Origin: Streptomyces hiroshimensis
GTDB taxonomy: Bacteria; Actinomycetota; Actinomycetes; Streptomycetales; Streptomycetaceae
NCBI RefSeq assembly: GCF_014650335.1
Contig: NZ_BMUT01000003.1
Span: forward strand, 518,174 to 582,173
Direction of reading: 5' to 3'
Length of the DNA: 64,000 bases
Under the pieces are notes generated by a model. It did no database searches, was not told the DNA's origin, and saw only the letters and a list, made by a program, of their open reading frames with translations. Below are positions 8,500 through 18,504 of this stretch, in pieces. A program made the translations under genes and the position numbers. Position 1 is the stretch's first letter. Every line of letters begins with the position of its first letter.

Positions 8500-8778
8500 C
8501 ACCACCGCCCACCACCCTGCCGAACCGGGCAAGATCGGAGCCGGCGGGCCCGGCCGGCGGTGGCACTTCGCCTCCTCTCCCGTACCCTGCGGCTCTTCCT
8601 CGCACTGCTGTCGACAACAACCACGTGCACCCCCAAGAGAGTTGACGGCACTGGCACCGGAGGAACCAGCACACCACAGGCCTCTGACAACCTGCGGCCG
8701 TCACCGCAAAGTAGAAGGGGCGCCAGCGCTGCCGGGTTGCGTCAGCCCGCCCGGGCGGACGGTGTTGCGGGCGGGTGG

Positions 8779-9520
<742 letters not shown>

Positions 9521-9609
9521 GACGTGTTCGGCAGCCTTGAACCGTCTGGCGCGGCCGGTCGCGACGCTGCCCTGCCCATAAGGCTCGCCAGCTGGTCTAG
9601 GGTCGGCCC

Positions 9610-10656
9610 GTGTCACAGACCGACGATCAGAACGAGATACCAGGCTTCCTCTACCAGTGGGACCGCGACCAGGCGCTCACCCAGGACCGATGCTTCCTGT
9701 GCGGGGCCGACCTTGCCGGAGGCCGGACCGACGAGCATGTCTTCCCCCAGTGGCTGCTGCGGCGGTGCGACCTGTGGAACGAGAAGATCACACTGCTCAA
9801 CGGCACCCTGATGCCGTACAAGCAGATGAAGATTCCCTGCTGCAGCACCTGCAACAACGAACACTTGTCCCGCATCGAACAAGCCGTGGGCGACGCCTTC
9901 GCCGAGGGCCCCGAAGCGGTTGCGGCCCTGGACGCCACCACCCTGTTCCTGTGGATGGGCAAGATCTACTACGGCCTCATGTTCCGGGAACTGTCGCTCC
10001 TCGCTGACCGGCGCGACCCGCAGGGCGGCTCCATCGTTTCGCCCGAATTCCTGACCACCTTCCGCATGCACCACCTGCTGCTGCAGGCGGCCCGCGGCGC
10101 CGTACGCTGGCAAAAAGATCAGCATCCGGCCTCCGTGTTCGTTTTCCAGGCGCAGGAGCCCACCGACCCGCGCCACTGCTTCGACTACGTGGACATCATC
10201 AACTTCCCGTTCTTCGCCATCAGAGTCGGAGCGACCGCCGTCGTCGCCGTGCTCCAGGACTGGGGTGCCCTTGCCCAGGCCGTGACTGTCCCGGCTTTCG
10301 AGGCGGCCCGACAACTCGTCCTCCACCCACAGCAGTTCCATGAGGTGGCTGCCCTGGCCGCCTATATGACCACCCTGTTCAACCGCGTCCCCAAGCACCT
10401 TCTGTATGCAGGTGAGAACCACGTCGATGTCATGACGCTGCCCCTCCAGGGCATGTCCACCAAGTTCGTCTTCGATCCCTTCGACGTGGGTGACTACGCA
10501 CAGGTTCTGTCCCATGTCACGGGTCAGCCCCTCGAGGAGCTGTACGACGGACGCAACATCGTCACCCTCCTGCGGGACGGGGACAACCAGCCGTGGGCCG
10601 TTCCATGGCCTGCCGACGAACGCCAGTACCCCGACATCCGGCTCATGCAGCGCTGA
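9610..10656 (+). CDS. HNH-like zinc-finger protein of unknown function
   Basis: 348 residues from a GTG start. The N-terminus has a treble-clef/HNH-like signature: CFLCGADLAGGRTDEHVFPQ (Cys-x2-Cys, then Glu-His) and, about 40 residues later, KIPCCSTCNNEHLSRIE (second Cys-x2-Cys followed by Asn). These correspond to the structural zinc and active-site positions of HNH nucleases, at about residues 28-82. The remaining 260 residues are alpha/beta with no recognised motif. It sits in the island between mobile-element debris and a DUF3800 relic. A defence nuclease is plausible; the catalytic metal triad is only partly assignable. Confidence 0.75.
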   Translation: MSQTDDQNEIPGFLYQWDRDQALTQDRCFLCGADLAGGRTDEHVFPQWLLRRCDLWNEKITLLNGTLMPYKQMKIPCCSTCNNEHLSRIEQAVGDAFAEGPEAVAALDATTLFLWMGKIYYGLMFRELSLLADRRDPQGGSIVSPEFLTTFRMHHLLLQAARGAVRWQKDQHPASVFVFQAQEPTDPRHCFDYVDIINFPFFAIRVGATAVVAVLQDWGALAQAVTVPAFEAARQLVLHPQQFHEVAALAAYMTTLFNRVPKHLLYAGENHVDVMTLPLQGMSTKFVFDPFDVGDYAQVLSHVTGQPLEELYDGRNIVTLLRDGDNQPWAVPWPADERQYPDIRLMQR

Positions 10657-11178
10657 CTTGCACAGCAATTCCCGCAGGCCGACAGGAGCAGCTCACGGCA
10701 TGCGGCCTGCACCCGAGCCGCAAGGCCGCGGTCGGCGTCGGGAGCGTCGACGTCGTGCCGGCGATGCCGGCGCCGGCAAGGGAACGGATCTCGCCAGCGG
10801 CGCGGAGGTGGTCTGCCCGGCGGCGGAGCGAGGAGGGCACGGTGAGCCCTTCGGTGCTGCCCCGCCGGCTGGAGGACCACATGGTGCGGATCAAGAACGA
10901 TCATGAAGGGCGAAGTGGGTGCCCCGCACCCTCTGCCGGCGCCACGGAGCATCCGGGATGTCTCCTGCGCCCGGTCCAGTCCTCCCCGGACCGGTACACC
11001 GACGCTACAACTGCGCGGCGCACCCCTCGTCTGCGATACGCCCGTCATCCCTGCCCAGCTGCGAGAAAGAGACTTCACCGGCATGCTCGTCGTGCCTGCA
11101 GCGCAGCAGCAGGCACGGGAGTCGGGTGGAGCAGTCGGGCAGCTTGTCGGGGCGGCGTCGTGCGCCGAGGATGGCGGG
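10657..11178. other. Segment without a supported gene
   Basis: About 520 bases between the HNH-like gene and the DUF3800 relic. Several frames are open because of the GC content, but none shows a recognisable domain or ribosome-binding site. One plus-strand stretch (ERISPAARRWSARRRSEEGT) could be decayed coding sequence; I cannot assign it. Confidence 0.4.
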
Positions 11179-12340
11179 ATGATCGAACGTGACCATGCGC
11201 CGAACGCCGGGACGGGACTGCTCGGAGCGAACTTCAGTCGTCGCAGCCGTCTGGAACCGACCGACGACCGGGCCAGGGCCGGGCGGTGGATCGCCATCGA
11301 CGAGTCCGGCTACCACGGCGATCAGCTGCACGGCGGCGACCGCTACATGATCCTGGGCTCGGTGGCCATTGATGACGCCGATGCTGCCGCCATCGTGGAC
11401 ACCCTGCGTGTCAAGGCGGGGATCCAGAAGTCCGCGACAGAGCTGAAGTTCCAGAAGATGTTCGCCGGCCCGGCTGCGGGCCGGCGCCGTCACCTCCTGG
11501 GCGACCTGCTGGCACCCGGTGGTCCGCTCCATGACCGCGCCTCGGTATACGTGATCGACAAGCACTACTTCGTCGCGGCCAAACTTGTCGACCTCCTGCT
11601 GGAGGAGCGGTTCAACGCCATGGGCATCGACATCGTCATGAACGGCGTCGCCCGGCAGTTCGCCCTGGACCTGGCCACCGAAGGCCCCCGGGCGATGGGC
11701 AGCGACGGCTTCGACCGACTCATCGCCACCGCCGTGGGCTTCTTCTCCAAGAAGAACCGTACGGGCGACCATGTCACCGTCGACGACCTCTTCACCGTCA
11801 TCCAGCAGTGCCACGCCTACGCCCGCCGCCGTAAAGCCCCTGCAGGCGAACAAGGCGACACGGGTCCTGGAGATACTGCGAGAACCCGCGCCGAAGCCGA
11901 AGCCTTCGCCTGTGAACGTCCGGCCGAGGCCCACCGATCCGCTCGTCACCGCCGTGCCGACAGTCATTCTCCACGCCTCGATCCGCTACGGCGGCAAGCT
12001 CCAGGTCCTTGCGGACGACCAACGGCTGCTGACCGACGACAAACTCGACGTCCTGGAACGCGGGGCGACAGCCGTGGGCCTGGTGCAAAGGTTGATCAAG
12101 CAGAGCCACCTTCAGAGCCTGGTCCGCGGCCGTTCGGTGGACCACCTCTCCCTCCAGCTTGCCGACCTGATGGCAGGCGCCGGCCGGGCGGTTGCGCGAT
12201 GGCACGCCAGCCAGGACGACCCCGCCGGCCAGGACCTCCACCCCATGGTGGCGGCACTCGTGGACCCCGGCGGCCTGCTCATGGACGAGATGCCTGACGA
12301 TTTCACGCGAGTCGACACCGTCCGCGCGCAACACCGCTGA
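11179..12340 (+). pseudogene. DUF3800 family protein, frameshifted
   Basis: The N-terminal two thirds read in one frame: WIAIDESGYHGD has the DUF3800 Asp-Glu-Ser-Gly signature, followed by VYVIDKHYFVAAKLVDLLLE and DDLFTVIQQCHAYARRR. Near 11825-11850 the sensible frame shifts (KATRVLEILREP, DPLVTAVPTVILHASIRYGG, DHLSLQLADLMAGAGRAVAR) and runs to a stop at 12340. The last segment matches the conserved QLADL C-terminal block of DUF3800, an RNase H-like family often carried on mobile and defence loci. One indel splits it, so it is inactive unless the indel is a sequencing error. The start is uncertain; ATG 11179 is the nearest before the conserved core. Confidence 0.72.
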
Positions 12341-12387
12341 CGCCGCCCGCCGCCGTAGCCCTCGAATCGAACAGGCGGCGCGAGGCG

Positions 12388-13110
12388 CTACGAGGGAATG
12401 TCCGGCTTGCTAAGGACAGGGTTCCAGGCGAACCACTCGAGGACGTCGGCGCCCAGCTCCCAGGGCGACTCCAGCAGAAGCTGGCCCGCCGTATTGATGT
12501 CCGCGGTGACGCGGTCGGGCGCCGGCCCGATGCGCTCCATCAAGTCGCCCCACTTGTGGAGGAACTCCTCATCCTCGCCGCGCAGCCGGCGCAGGGCCGC
12601 TTCCACGCAGGTCGGCCACTGCGGCATGCCATAGTGATCAATATGGGTGCCGATCTGAGGAGCTGCGGCGAAGACGAGGAAGTCCTCCGGCTCCAGCATC
12701 TCCTCAAAGTACGCGAACTGGTCGATGCGCTTCTTCACGTGCTTCTGGATCTCTCCGAGGTAGCCCCAGCCGAAGTCCGTGAGCGTTCCGCCGCATCCGG
12801 GCCACTCGGTGTCGCGGTCCAGGATCAGACGCTCCAGCCCGTACAGACGGTACTGACGCGTCGATCCCAACACATCGAATGCCTGCCGGGTGAGCCAGGT
12901 GTTGCGGGCGAACATCACCCCGTCAGGCATGTCTTTGCGTCGACTGGTCGGCCGAGCGGCATGCGCGTCCTCGACCGGGCCATTACGCCACACAGACAGA
13001 ACCAGTCCGTGAGCAGCAGCCCAGCGCAGACCGTCATCGACAGCGAAGACCCCCATCTCCCCAAGCTTCTGCCGCCCCCAGACCATGGCTTCCTCAAGCT
13101 CCGCCTTCAC
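12388..13110 (-). CDS. Hypothetical protein, about 240 residues
   Basis: GTG start at 13110 with a ggagg-type ribosome-binding site about 9 bases upstream. The protein is acidic, rich in Trp and aromatic residues, and predicted soluble, with segments such as MFARNTWLTRQAFDVLGSTR and WPTCVEAALRRLRGEDEEFL. I recognise no family, catalytic motif, signal peptide or membrane helix. It faces the DUF3800 relic convergently with 47 bp between them. Codon use is typical of the genome, so expression is likely. Confidence 0.6.
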   Translation of the reverse strand: MKAELEEAMVWGRQKLGEMGVFAVDDGLRWAAAHGLVLSVWRNGPVEDAHAARPTSRRKDMPDGVMFARNTWLTRQAFDVLGSTRQYRLYGLERLILDRDTEWPGCGGTLTDFGWGYLGEIQKHVKKRIDQFAYFEEMLEPEDFLVFAAAPQIGTHIDHYGMPQWPTCVEAALRRLRGEDEEFLHKWGDLMERIGPAPDRVTADINTAGQLLLESPWELGADVLEWFAWNPVLSKPDIPS

Positions 13111-13447
13111 CGACCGCCCCTCCCCGCGTTCCTTGACCCACCGACGAGCCTCCTTCGGGCGGTCTCAGAATGCTGACGCCTCGCGGGAGGATCGGCAGAT
13201 CCTACGTTCTCCCACTGACAACGCGGCCAGCATCACGGCAGGGGCCGTTACGGCTGAGCCGACGGAAACGAAGCCACGCAGGGTCCGAAGATCGCGTTGT
13301 GGCCAACTGATGCAACTCCACCCCCTGCGCAAGGCCGTGGCCCTATCGTGCCGATACGCCGACGAAGACGATCTGCCTGCGGGCTTGCCGCGCTGAAGAT
13401 CGAGGCCGAGGCGGGACCGGGAAGAGTAAAACGGTAGGGGGAGATGG
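13111..13447. other. Divergent intergenic region
   Basis: 337 bases between the divergent genes at 13110 and 13448. Only short chance frames are visible. It must hold both promoters; I see no clear sigma-70 hexamers or repeats. Confidence 0.4.
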
Positions 13448-14290
13448 ATGTCGGCTCCGCTGTCACTAGGGCCAGCCGCACGCCTGCGCGAGCATAACGA
13501 GCGGGTTCTGCAGTGGCGTCAGCATATTCGGGACGTCAGGTTCAGGCAGCGCCTGATGTACAGCTTCGGTGCGGGTGGCGTGCTCTGCGTCCTTGGCGTC
13601 GCTGTCCCCACAGCGCTGACGTGGCGCCGTTTCGACATGGCCCCCATCAACACGGTGCTCATCCTCCTGGGCGTCGTATGTGTCATCGGGTTCGTCGGGT
13701 CCTCGTGGATAGAAACGATCAGGCACGCAGGCCCGCAGCCCGGGACACCCGGCGACCGGCTCACCCGCGAGGAACTGGAGCTGAATCTCGAAGTCGCAAT
13801 CGAGAACCGGCTCATCGATGCCGCTCCGCTCGACATCCCGATCCGCAACAGGCAGTTCGCCTACAGCGAGTCCATCCCCGAGGAGCTGGATCAGCTACGC
13901 AAGGAGAGCCACCGCTACCGTCGGCGGCACAACTTCTTCCAGCTCTTGATCATCGTCGGTTCGATCGCCAACGCTGGGGCACAAGCGTTCAGCGACACCG
14001 CCCAGCCACTCAAATCGATCATCATCGGCCTGACCATGCTGGTCGCCATCTGCGCGGGAATCACCGGGTACTACAAGTTCCGCGAACGCAGCTTCAACCT
14101 GCAGCAGACAGCGGACTCGATCGAGGAGCACGCCAACGCCTTCCACCTCGCTCTGCCGCCCTACGACAGTGCAGACCCTGCAGCCAACCTCGCCCTGCTC
14201 ACCGCCAGAGTCGAAACCCTCAGGGTGGAGCAAAGGCGCCGGGAACAACAACTGGACCAGCCGCCCGAAGCTCGCGAACCGGCCGTCTGA
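13448..14290 (+). CDS. DUF4231/SLATT-like four-helix membrane protein
   Basis: 280 residues, ATG preceded by ggggag. Helices at about 37-57, 67-86, 163-181 and 188-208 form two hairpins. The second hairpin and its flanks (YRRRHNFFQLLIIVGSIANA, then GYYKFRERSFNLQQTADSIE) resemble DUF4231/SLATT domains: two membrane helices followed by an amphipathic helix starting with a W/Y-x-R segment. SLATT proteins are proposed pore-forming effectors coupled to nucleotide-sensing or NLR defence systems. No sensor gene lies directly beside it, but an NLR locus is 7 kb away in the same island. The C-terminus is a charged coiled coil. Effector function is inferred. Confidence 0.72.
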   Translation: MSAPLSLGPAARLREHNERVLQWRQHIRDVRFRQRLMYSFGAGGVLCVLGVAVPTALTWRRFDMAPINTVLILLGVVCVIGFVGSSWIETIRHAGPQPGTPGDRLTREELELNLEVAIENRLIDAAPLDIPIRNRQFAYSESIPEELDQLRKESHRYRRRHNFFQLLIIVGSIANAGAQAFSDTAQPLKSIIIGLTMLVAICAGITGYYKFRERSFNLQQTADSIEEHANAFHLALPPYDSADPAANLALLTARVETLRVEQRRREQQLDQPPEAREPAV

Positions 14291-14575
14291 TACTCCGTCG
14301 AAGCCGCCCGGCAAGGTCTGCCGCATGGCCGAGGGGCCCGGGCCGCAGCCCCGCGAGCAGGTCGTCCGACTGATCACCGGCGATGAGGACCTTCGGCATG
14401 GCCTGCGCCACTGCGGACAGCACAGCCCCGTACATAGCTGAGAGACGGCCAGAGCAAGGCGGACCGGCCGGCCGTTGCCGCCTCGTTCACGTTCGTGGCG
14501 GCAACGGCTACAGGCAATCTCTCTCCCGCCGGCCCCAGGCGGCCCGGCGAGCAGCCGGGGCAACAGCCCCCGGCC

Positions 14576-15295
14576 TCACTCGCCCCGCTGTTTCAGCGGG
14601 ATGGGAGAGTCGAAGACGTCGACGACGAACTCCGAGGTTCCGCTGCCCTCGAAGTCGACGTCGTAGCGGCTGTGCAGCAGCGTGTGGATCCGCACCCACC
14701 GGCCCTGATCCGTCGCATCCACCGCAACCTGGAGCGCGCCACGCACAGGACCGACACTGCCGGTCATCTGCCTACTCGTCCAGGTCCGTGCGAGCTTCGC
14801 CCCTTCAGGCAGGGCCCAGGTACGCGGCTCGGCGCTGGCCCGCACGGAAACCTCGTCGTTGAGCAGCCGGATGACCCACCCGACGCCGCCATCGCGCAGC
14901 CTCTCATTCGACATGCGGATCCCGAGTCCGATCATGTAGGCACTTTCGAGGTACTCCTCAAGTTCCGCGTCGATCTGCGAGAAGTACACCGCCTCACGGA
15001 CGACCTCCACCGGCCCGTACTCGGTGAAGGCCCCCATCACCGGTTCGCACCGGTTCCTGAGGTACTGCTGTGCGGCCATGCGCACCGGTTTCGGGACACG
15101 GTCCAGCACCTTTCCGAGAGCGCTGTCGTCTCGGTCGTACAGGAAGGAGTTGAGCGCGCTGACCAGTTCCCCGGTCAGGTGCAGATCGCCCGCTCCCAGT
15201 GTGGTCACTGCCTCCAGCTCGTCTGCAGGACTCCTTACAAGGGCGAACACCCTGCTGCGCCCGGGGCTGGTGTGGGCGATGAACGAATGGATCAT
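14576..15295 (-). CDS. Hypothetical protein
   Basis: About 239 residues from ATG 15295 (MIHSFIAHTSPGRSRVFALV); in-frame ATGs at 15313 and 15376 are alternatives and none has a strong Shine-Dalgarno. Mostly helical N-terminal half, then beta-rich segments (VGWVIRLLNDEVSVRASAEP, GRWVRIHTLLHSRYDVDFEG, EFVVDVFDSPIPL). No family, signal peptide or membrane helix recognised. It sits between a membrane protein and a TPR relic in the accessory island. Confidence 0.55.
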   Translation of the reverse strand: MIHSFIAHTSPGRSRVFALVRSPADELEAVTTLGAGDLHLTGELVSALNSFLYDRDDSALGKVLDRVPKPVRMAAQQYLRNRCEPVMGAFTEYGPVEVVREAVYFSQIDAELEEYLESAYMIGLGIRMSNERLRDGGVGWVIRLLNDEVSVRASAEPRTWALPEGAKLARTWTSRQMTGSVGPVRGALQVAVDATDQGRWVRIHTLLHSRYDVDFEGSGTSEFVVDVFDSPIPLKQRGE

Positions 15296-15445
15296 CTCTG
15301 TCTCACATCGCATCTCAGGAGCGGTCCCGGCACGCACACGTGCTTGGGCCGCAGAAGAATGAGGGAACCCTGGCATCCGATGTGTCGCACGAGCTACTGG
15401 TTCGTCCGCGTGGATCGGAGGTGAGGTGCTGTCGGACCCGGCGCT

Positions 15446-15961
15446 TCAGCCCGGGATCCGCATGGCTGTCGGCAGCCTACACCTCGTGGTGTCAGCGGCG
15501 ACAACGGTGCGAGCGTCATCTCCCAGACGCGGGACCTGGGATGCGTCTGCGAACTGGTCGGCCTTGGCCAGTTCGAAGGCGAGGCTGGAGGCGTGCTGGA
15601 ACGCGGACAGCGTACGGTCGCCGCGCCCCGTCTCTGACCACAGCCGCCCCACACCCAGCAGCGCGTCGATGAGCCGGCGAGTGGGGCGGACATCCTTGCG
15701 GATGATCTGCTTCCACTCGCGCGCCGCCGACGCGCAGACTCGGCGGGCCTGTTCGAGCTGTCCCAGGTTGTACAGCCGCAGCCCCAGGACCTCGAGGCAT
15801 TCGGCGTAGGCGGGCTGGCAGCGGCGGGGCGGCGTCATCTCGTGAAGTGTCGGCGATGCGTGAATCCGCCATCCCCACGCGCTGACCCGCGCAGCCATCA
15901 CCTTCGCAGCGCCCCTCCCCTTGGCCGCCACACTCACCACAGCAGTCGAGACGGCCTCCAC
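15446..15961 (-). pseudogene. TPR-domain remnant
   Basis: The middle of this frame (AYAECLEVLGLRLYNLGQLE, QARRVCASAAREWKQII, LIDALLGVGRLWSETGRGDR, TLSAFQHASSLAFELAKA) reads as two to three tetratricopeptide repeats of the kind at the C-terminus of AfsR/NB-ARC proteins. The first 45 residues and the last 25 do not look like TPR and no NTPase or DNA-binding portion is present. It is probably a surviving fragment of a larger TPR regulator. Confidence 0.45.
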
Positions 15962-16060
15962 CTGATGATGCTCGGCTCTTGAGGCACCGGAGTTTCTCGG
16001 CGCACCAGTCTCAGTACGCTAGGACCATCACGCTGAGTAGCCCACGATTCAGCTGATGGA

Positions 16061-16105
16061 GCGTCAGCAAAGTCAGCGTTAGGTCAGCATCAGTACCGTC
16101 ACAGA
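16061..16105. repeat. Iteron-like GTCAGC repeats (left group)
   Basis: Three spaced copies of GTCAGC (gcgtcagcaa, agtcagcgtt, aggtcagcat) occur about 11-12 bp apart, close to one helical turn. The same core recurs in a longer repeat at 16753-16833. Regular helical spacing suggests protein-binding sites such as integrase arm sites or replication iterons. Confidence 0.45.
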
Positions 16106-16213
16106 CCGCCACCGACCGCCAGAGCCTGTCAAGATCAACCACCCCCTTCACCACGGCTGACCTGCGGAAATGCAGGTCAGCGACCTCACCGCCCGTTCCT
16201 GGAGGAGACCCAC

Positions 16214-16297
16214 ATGAAAATGCTCACCAACGTCCCCGAAAAGCAACCCGTCAGGATGCCGCTGCCTGATGGCGTGGTGGCATCCCAGCGGCTCTGA
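16214..16297 (+). CDS. Possible 27-residue peptide
   Basis: ATG preceded by tggaggagaccc (a strong Shine-Dalgarno at the right distance) opens a 27-codon frame beginning MKMLTNVPEKQPVRMP and ending VVASQRL. No hydrophobic segment or Cys. It could be a real small protein or the surviving 5-prime end of a deleted gene. Only the start signal supports it. Confidence 0.3.
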   Translation: MKMLTNVPEKQPVRMPLPDGVVASQRL

Positions 16298-16343
16298 AGG
16301 GGGCTCAGGTCGGGCAATGGTTCCCGGCGGAGAGGCAGGTCAG

Positions 16344-16571
16344 TCACCTCACCTGTGCGGCGAATGCCTCGTACGCCTGCTCGCCAAAGAGGACGAAGCG
16401 GACCTCCTCCACCGACGTCGGCGTCTGCCGCACCGTCTCGACCGCAATGCGGGCCGCGTCCTCCACGGGCCATCGATAGACACACGTGGAGATCGCCGGG
16501 AACGCCACTGTCCGCGCACCCAGCTCGTCCGCGACCCGCAGGGACTCCCGATAGCAGGAGGCCAACAGCAC
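16344..16571 (-). pseudogene. C-terminal remnant of a macrodomain protein
   Basis: The frame reads LASCYRESLRVADELGARTV, AFPAISTCVYRWPVEDAARI and EEVRFVLFGEQAYEAFAAQV. This is the second half of an ADP-ribose-binding macrodomain: the Y/W-P-x-E loop after AFPAISTG-like sequence and the final VRFVLF strand. The N-terminal half with the AND/NaxxxLxGGGGVxxAI motif is absent. Macrodomains remove or bind ADP-ribose and are common in defence and NAD-related operons. Here it is inactive. Confidence 0.6.
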
Positions 16572-16752
16572 CTACGTCCGGCGAACTCTTCCTGACGCGA
16601 CATGCAGAGCGGGACGTCTTGCACTGAAGATCCGAGCCAGGCGATCCGCCGGGCCCGCACTCCACGCCTCGGGCAATCACATCCACGGAAGAACACCTTC
16701 GCCCGCTCGGCAGCGGGGTGATGCGCGCCGAATGCCCTAGTTCAACGCTGCG

Positions 16753-16833
16753 TAGTCAGCACCAAGTCAGCACGGGAGAGGTGACCAGGGGTGCTGACGT
16801 GGGATTTTAGTCAGCACCAAGTCAGCACGGGAG
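16753..16833. repeat. 26-bp direct repeat with GTCAGCA cores
   Basis: Two identical 26-bp copies (16753-16778 and 16808-16833), each beginning tagtcagcaccaag and ending cacgggag, lie 55 bp apart start to start. Each contains two GTCAGCA cores, and further GTCAGC copies occur nearby (16833-16838) and on the other strand (tgctgac at 16792). It lies at the right end of the island just before conserved chromosomal genes. It may be an attachment or arm-binding region of an integrated element. Confidence 0.6.
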
Positions 16834-17055
16834 TCAGCACCTGAGTGCCAGATCATCCCAATCACGACATTACTCCGCGCCGGATTCCTAAATCGAGTTG
16901 AGTGATCCACAGGGCCCGCAGGGCCCCCTCATGGGTGCTGCCCTCACACCCCGCCTCCGAAGTGTGGCCCCCCACCATATAGGCCCCCTGACCTGCCCCT
17001 TCCTACGGTGTGGCAACGCAATGACGCGTCCCTCGCCCACCCGGAAGTGATGACC

Positions 17056-18504
17056 ATGGCTGCCCCTCCCCTACTCACCCCAACTCCCAACTCGCTCTCC
17101 AGAATCGTCGTCGCGAGCCTCATCGGGACCACTATCGAGTGGTACGACTTCTTCCTTTACGGTTCTGCTGCCGCGCTCGTCTTCAACAGGCTCTTCTTTC
17201 CCGGGTCCGATCCCCTCGTCGGGACTCTGCTCTCCTTTCTCACCTACGCCGTCGGCTTCGTCGCGCGGCCCGTCGGGGCGTTGGTGTTCGGGCACTTCGG
17301 GGATCGGCTCGGGCGGAAGCGGTTGTTGGTGGTGAGTTTGGTGATGATGGGGGGTGCTACGTGTGCCATCGGGGTGTTGCCCACTCATGCTGCCGTCGGG
17401 TCGCTGGCGCCCGTGTTGCTGACGTTGCTCCGGCTCGTTCAGGGGTTTGCGCTGGGTGGGGAGTGGGGTGGGGCCGTGTTGCTGGTGTCCGAGCACGGGG
17501 ATGCGCGGCGGCGGGGGTTCTGGGCTGCTTGGCCGCAGACCGGGGCTCCTGCCGGGCAGTTGCTCGCCACCGGGGTGTTGTCCGCGCTGACGGCGCTGTT
17601 GTCCGAGGCGGCGTTTGCGTCGTGGGGGTGGCGGGTGCCGTTTCTGTTGTCGGGGCTGCTGGTGATCGTGGGGCTGTGGATCCGGCTGTCGGTCGACGAG
17701 TCGCCGGTCTTCAAGGCCGCCCTCGCGCGGGCCTCGGCGGGTGAGACGGAGAAGCCCCCGCTCGTCGCGGTGCTGCGGGACCACTGGCGTGACGTCCTGG
17801 TCGCCATGGGTGCCCGTATGGCGGAGAACATCAGTTACTACGTCATCACCGCCTTCATCCTCGTCTACGCCACCGAGCACACCCAGCTGGCCAAGCAGAC
17901 CGCCCTCAACGCCGTACTCGTGGGCTCCGCCGTGCACTTCGCGGTCATTCCCGCGTGGGGCGCCCTCTCGGACCGGATCGGGCGGCGGCCCGTGTATCTG
18001 ATCGGAGCCGCGGGCGTGGGGCTCTGGGCCTTTCCGTTCTTCGCGCTCGTGGACTCCGGGAGTTTCGGCGGGCTCGTGGCCGCGGTCACGGTCGGGCTGG
18101 TCCTCCACGGGGCCATGTACGCGCCCCAAGCGGCCTTCTTCTCGGAGATGTTCGCGACCCGGATGCGGTACTCGGGCGCCTCGATCGGTGCGCAGTTCTC
18201 CTCCGTGGCCGCCGGGGCACCGGCCCCGCTGATCGCCACCGCGCTGCTCGCGGAGTACGACAGCGGCACGCCGGTCGCCGTGTACGTGATCGCCGCCGTC
18301 GTGGTCACGGTGGTCGCGGTCGGTCTCGCGCCGGAGACGCGCCACCGTGACCTCGGTGGTCTGCCCGACGATCCGACGGCGGCGACGGCGCCGCAAGACG
18401 GTGCAGCCGCAGCGCCAGCTGGATCTCCAGGGACCGGGCGGGCGTCTGCCAGTCCGCGCCCAGCAGGCAGCCGACGCGGTCCAGGCGCTGGGCGACGGTG
18501 TTGA
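17056..18504 (+). CDS. MFS transporter of the metabolite:H+ symporter family
   Basis: 482 residues; ATG 17056 has ggaag nine bases upstream. Opening GTTIEWYDFFLYGSAAALVF and FGHFGDRLGRKRLLVVSL are signatures of the ShiA/ProP/KgtP-type metabolite:proton symporters. About 12 membrane helices follow, with LVQGFALGGEWGGAVLLVSE and the second-half SDRIGRRPVYLIG. The neighbouring dehydrogenase suggests import of 3-hydroxybutyrate or a related short acid. The last 65 residues are low-complexity and overlap the convergent regulator gene by about 200 bp, beyond the natural end near APETRHRDLG. The first part of the gene (17280-17720) is unusually G-rich on the coding strand compared with the rest. Confidence 0.9.
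   Translation: MAAPPLLTPTPNSLSRIVVASLIGTTIEWYDFFLYGSAAALVFNRLFFPGSDPLVGTLLSFLTYAVGFVARPVGALVFGHFGDRLGRKRLLVVSLVMMGGATCAIGVLPTHAAVGSLAPVLLTLLRLVQGFALGGEWGGAVLLVSEHGDARRRGFWAAWPQTGAPAGQLLATGVLSALTALLSEAAFASWGWRVPFLLSGLLVIVGLWIRLSVDESPVFKAALARASAGETEKPPLVAVLRDHWRDVLVAMGARMAENISYYVITAFILVYATEHTQLAKQTALNAVLVGSAVHFAVIPAWGALSDRIGRRPVYLIGAAGVGLWAFPFFALVDSGSFGGLVAAVTVGLVLHGAMYAPQAAFFSEMFATRMRYSGASIGAQFSSVAAGAPAPLIATALLAEYDSGTPVAVYVIAAVVVTVVAVGLAPETRHRDLGGLPDDPTAATAPQDGAAAAPAGSPGTGRASASPRPAGSRRGPGAGRRC

Noticed and set aside
14220..14435. Minus-strand frame with MPKVLIAGDQSDDLLAGL
   Set aside because: Its first residues look protein-like, but it overlaps the 3-prime end of the DUF4231-type gene, has no ribosome-binding site and degenerates into Arg/Pro sequence.
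17071..18396. 441-codon minus-strand frame under the MFS gene
   Set aside because: Its product is Arg/Pro/Gly/His-rich with no fold, and it is explained by high GC at third positions of the transporter gene.
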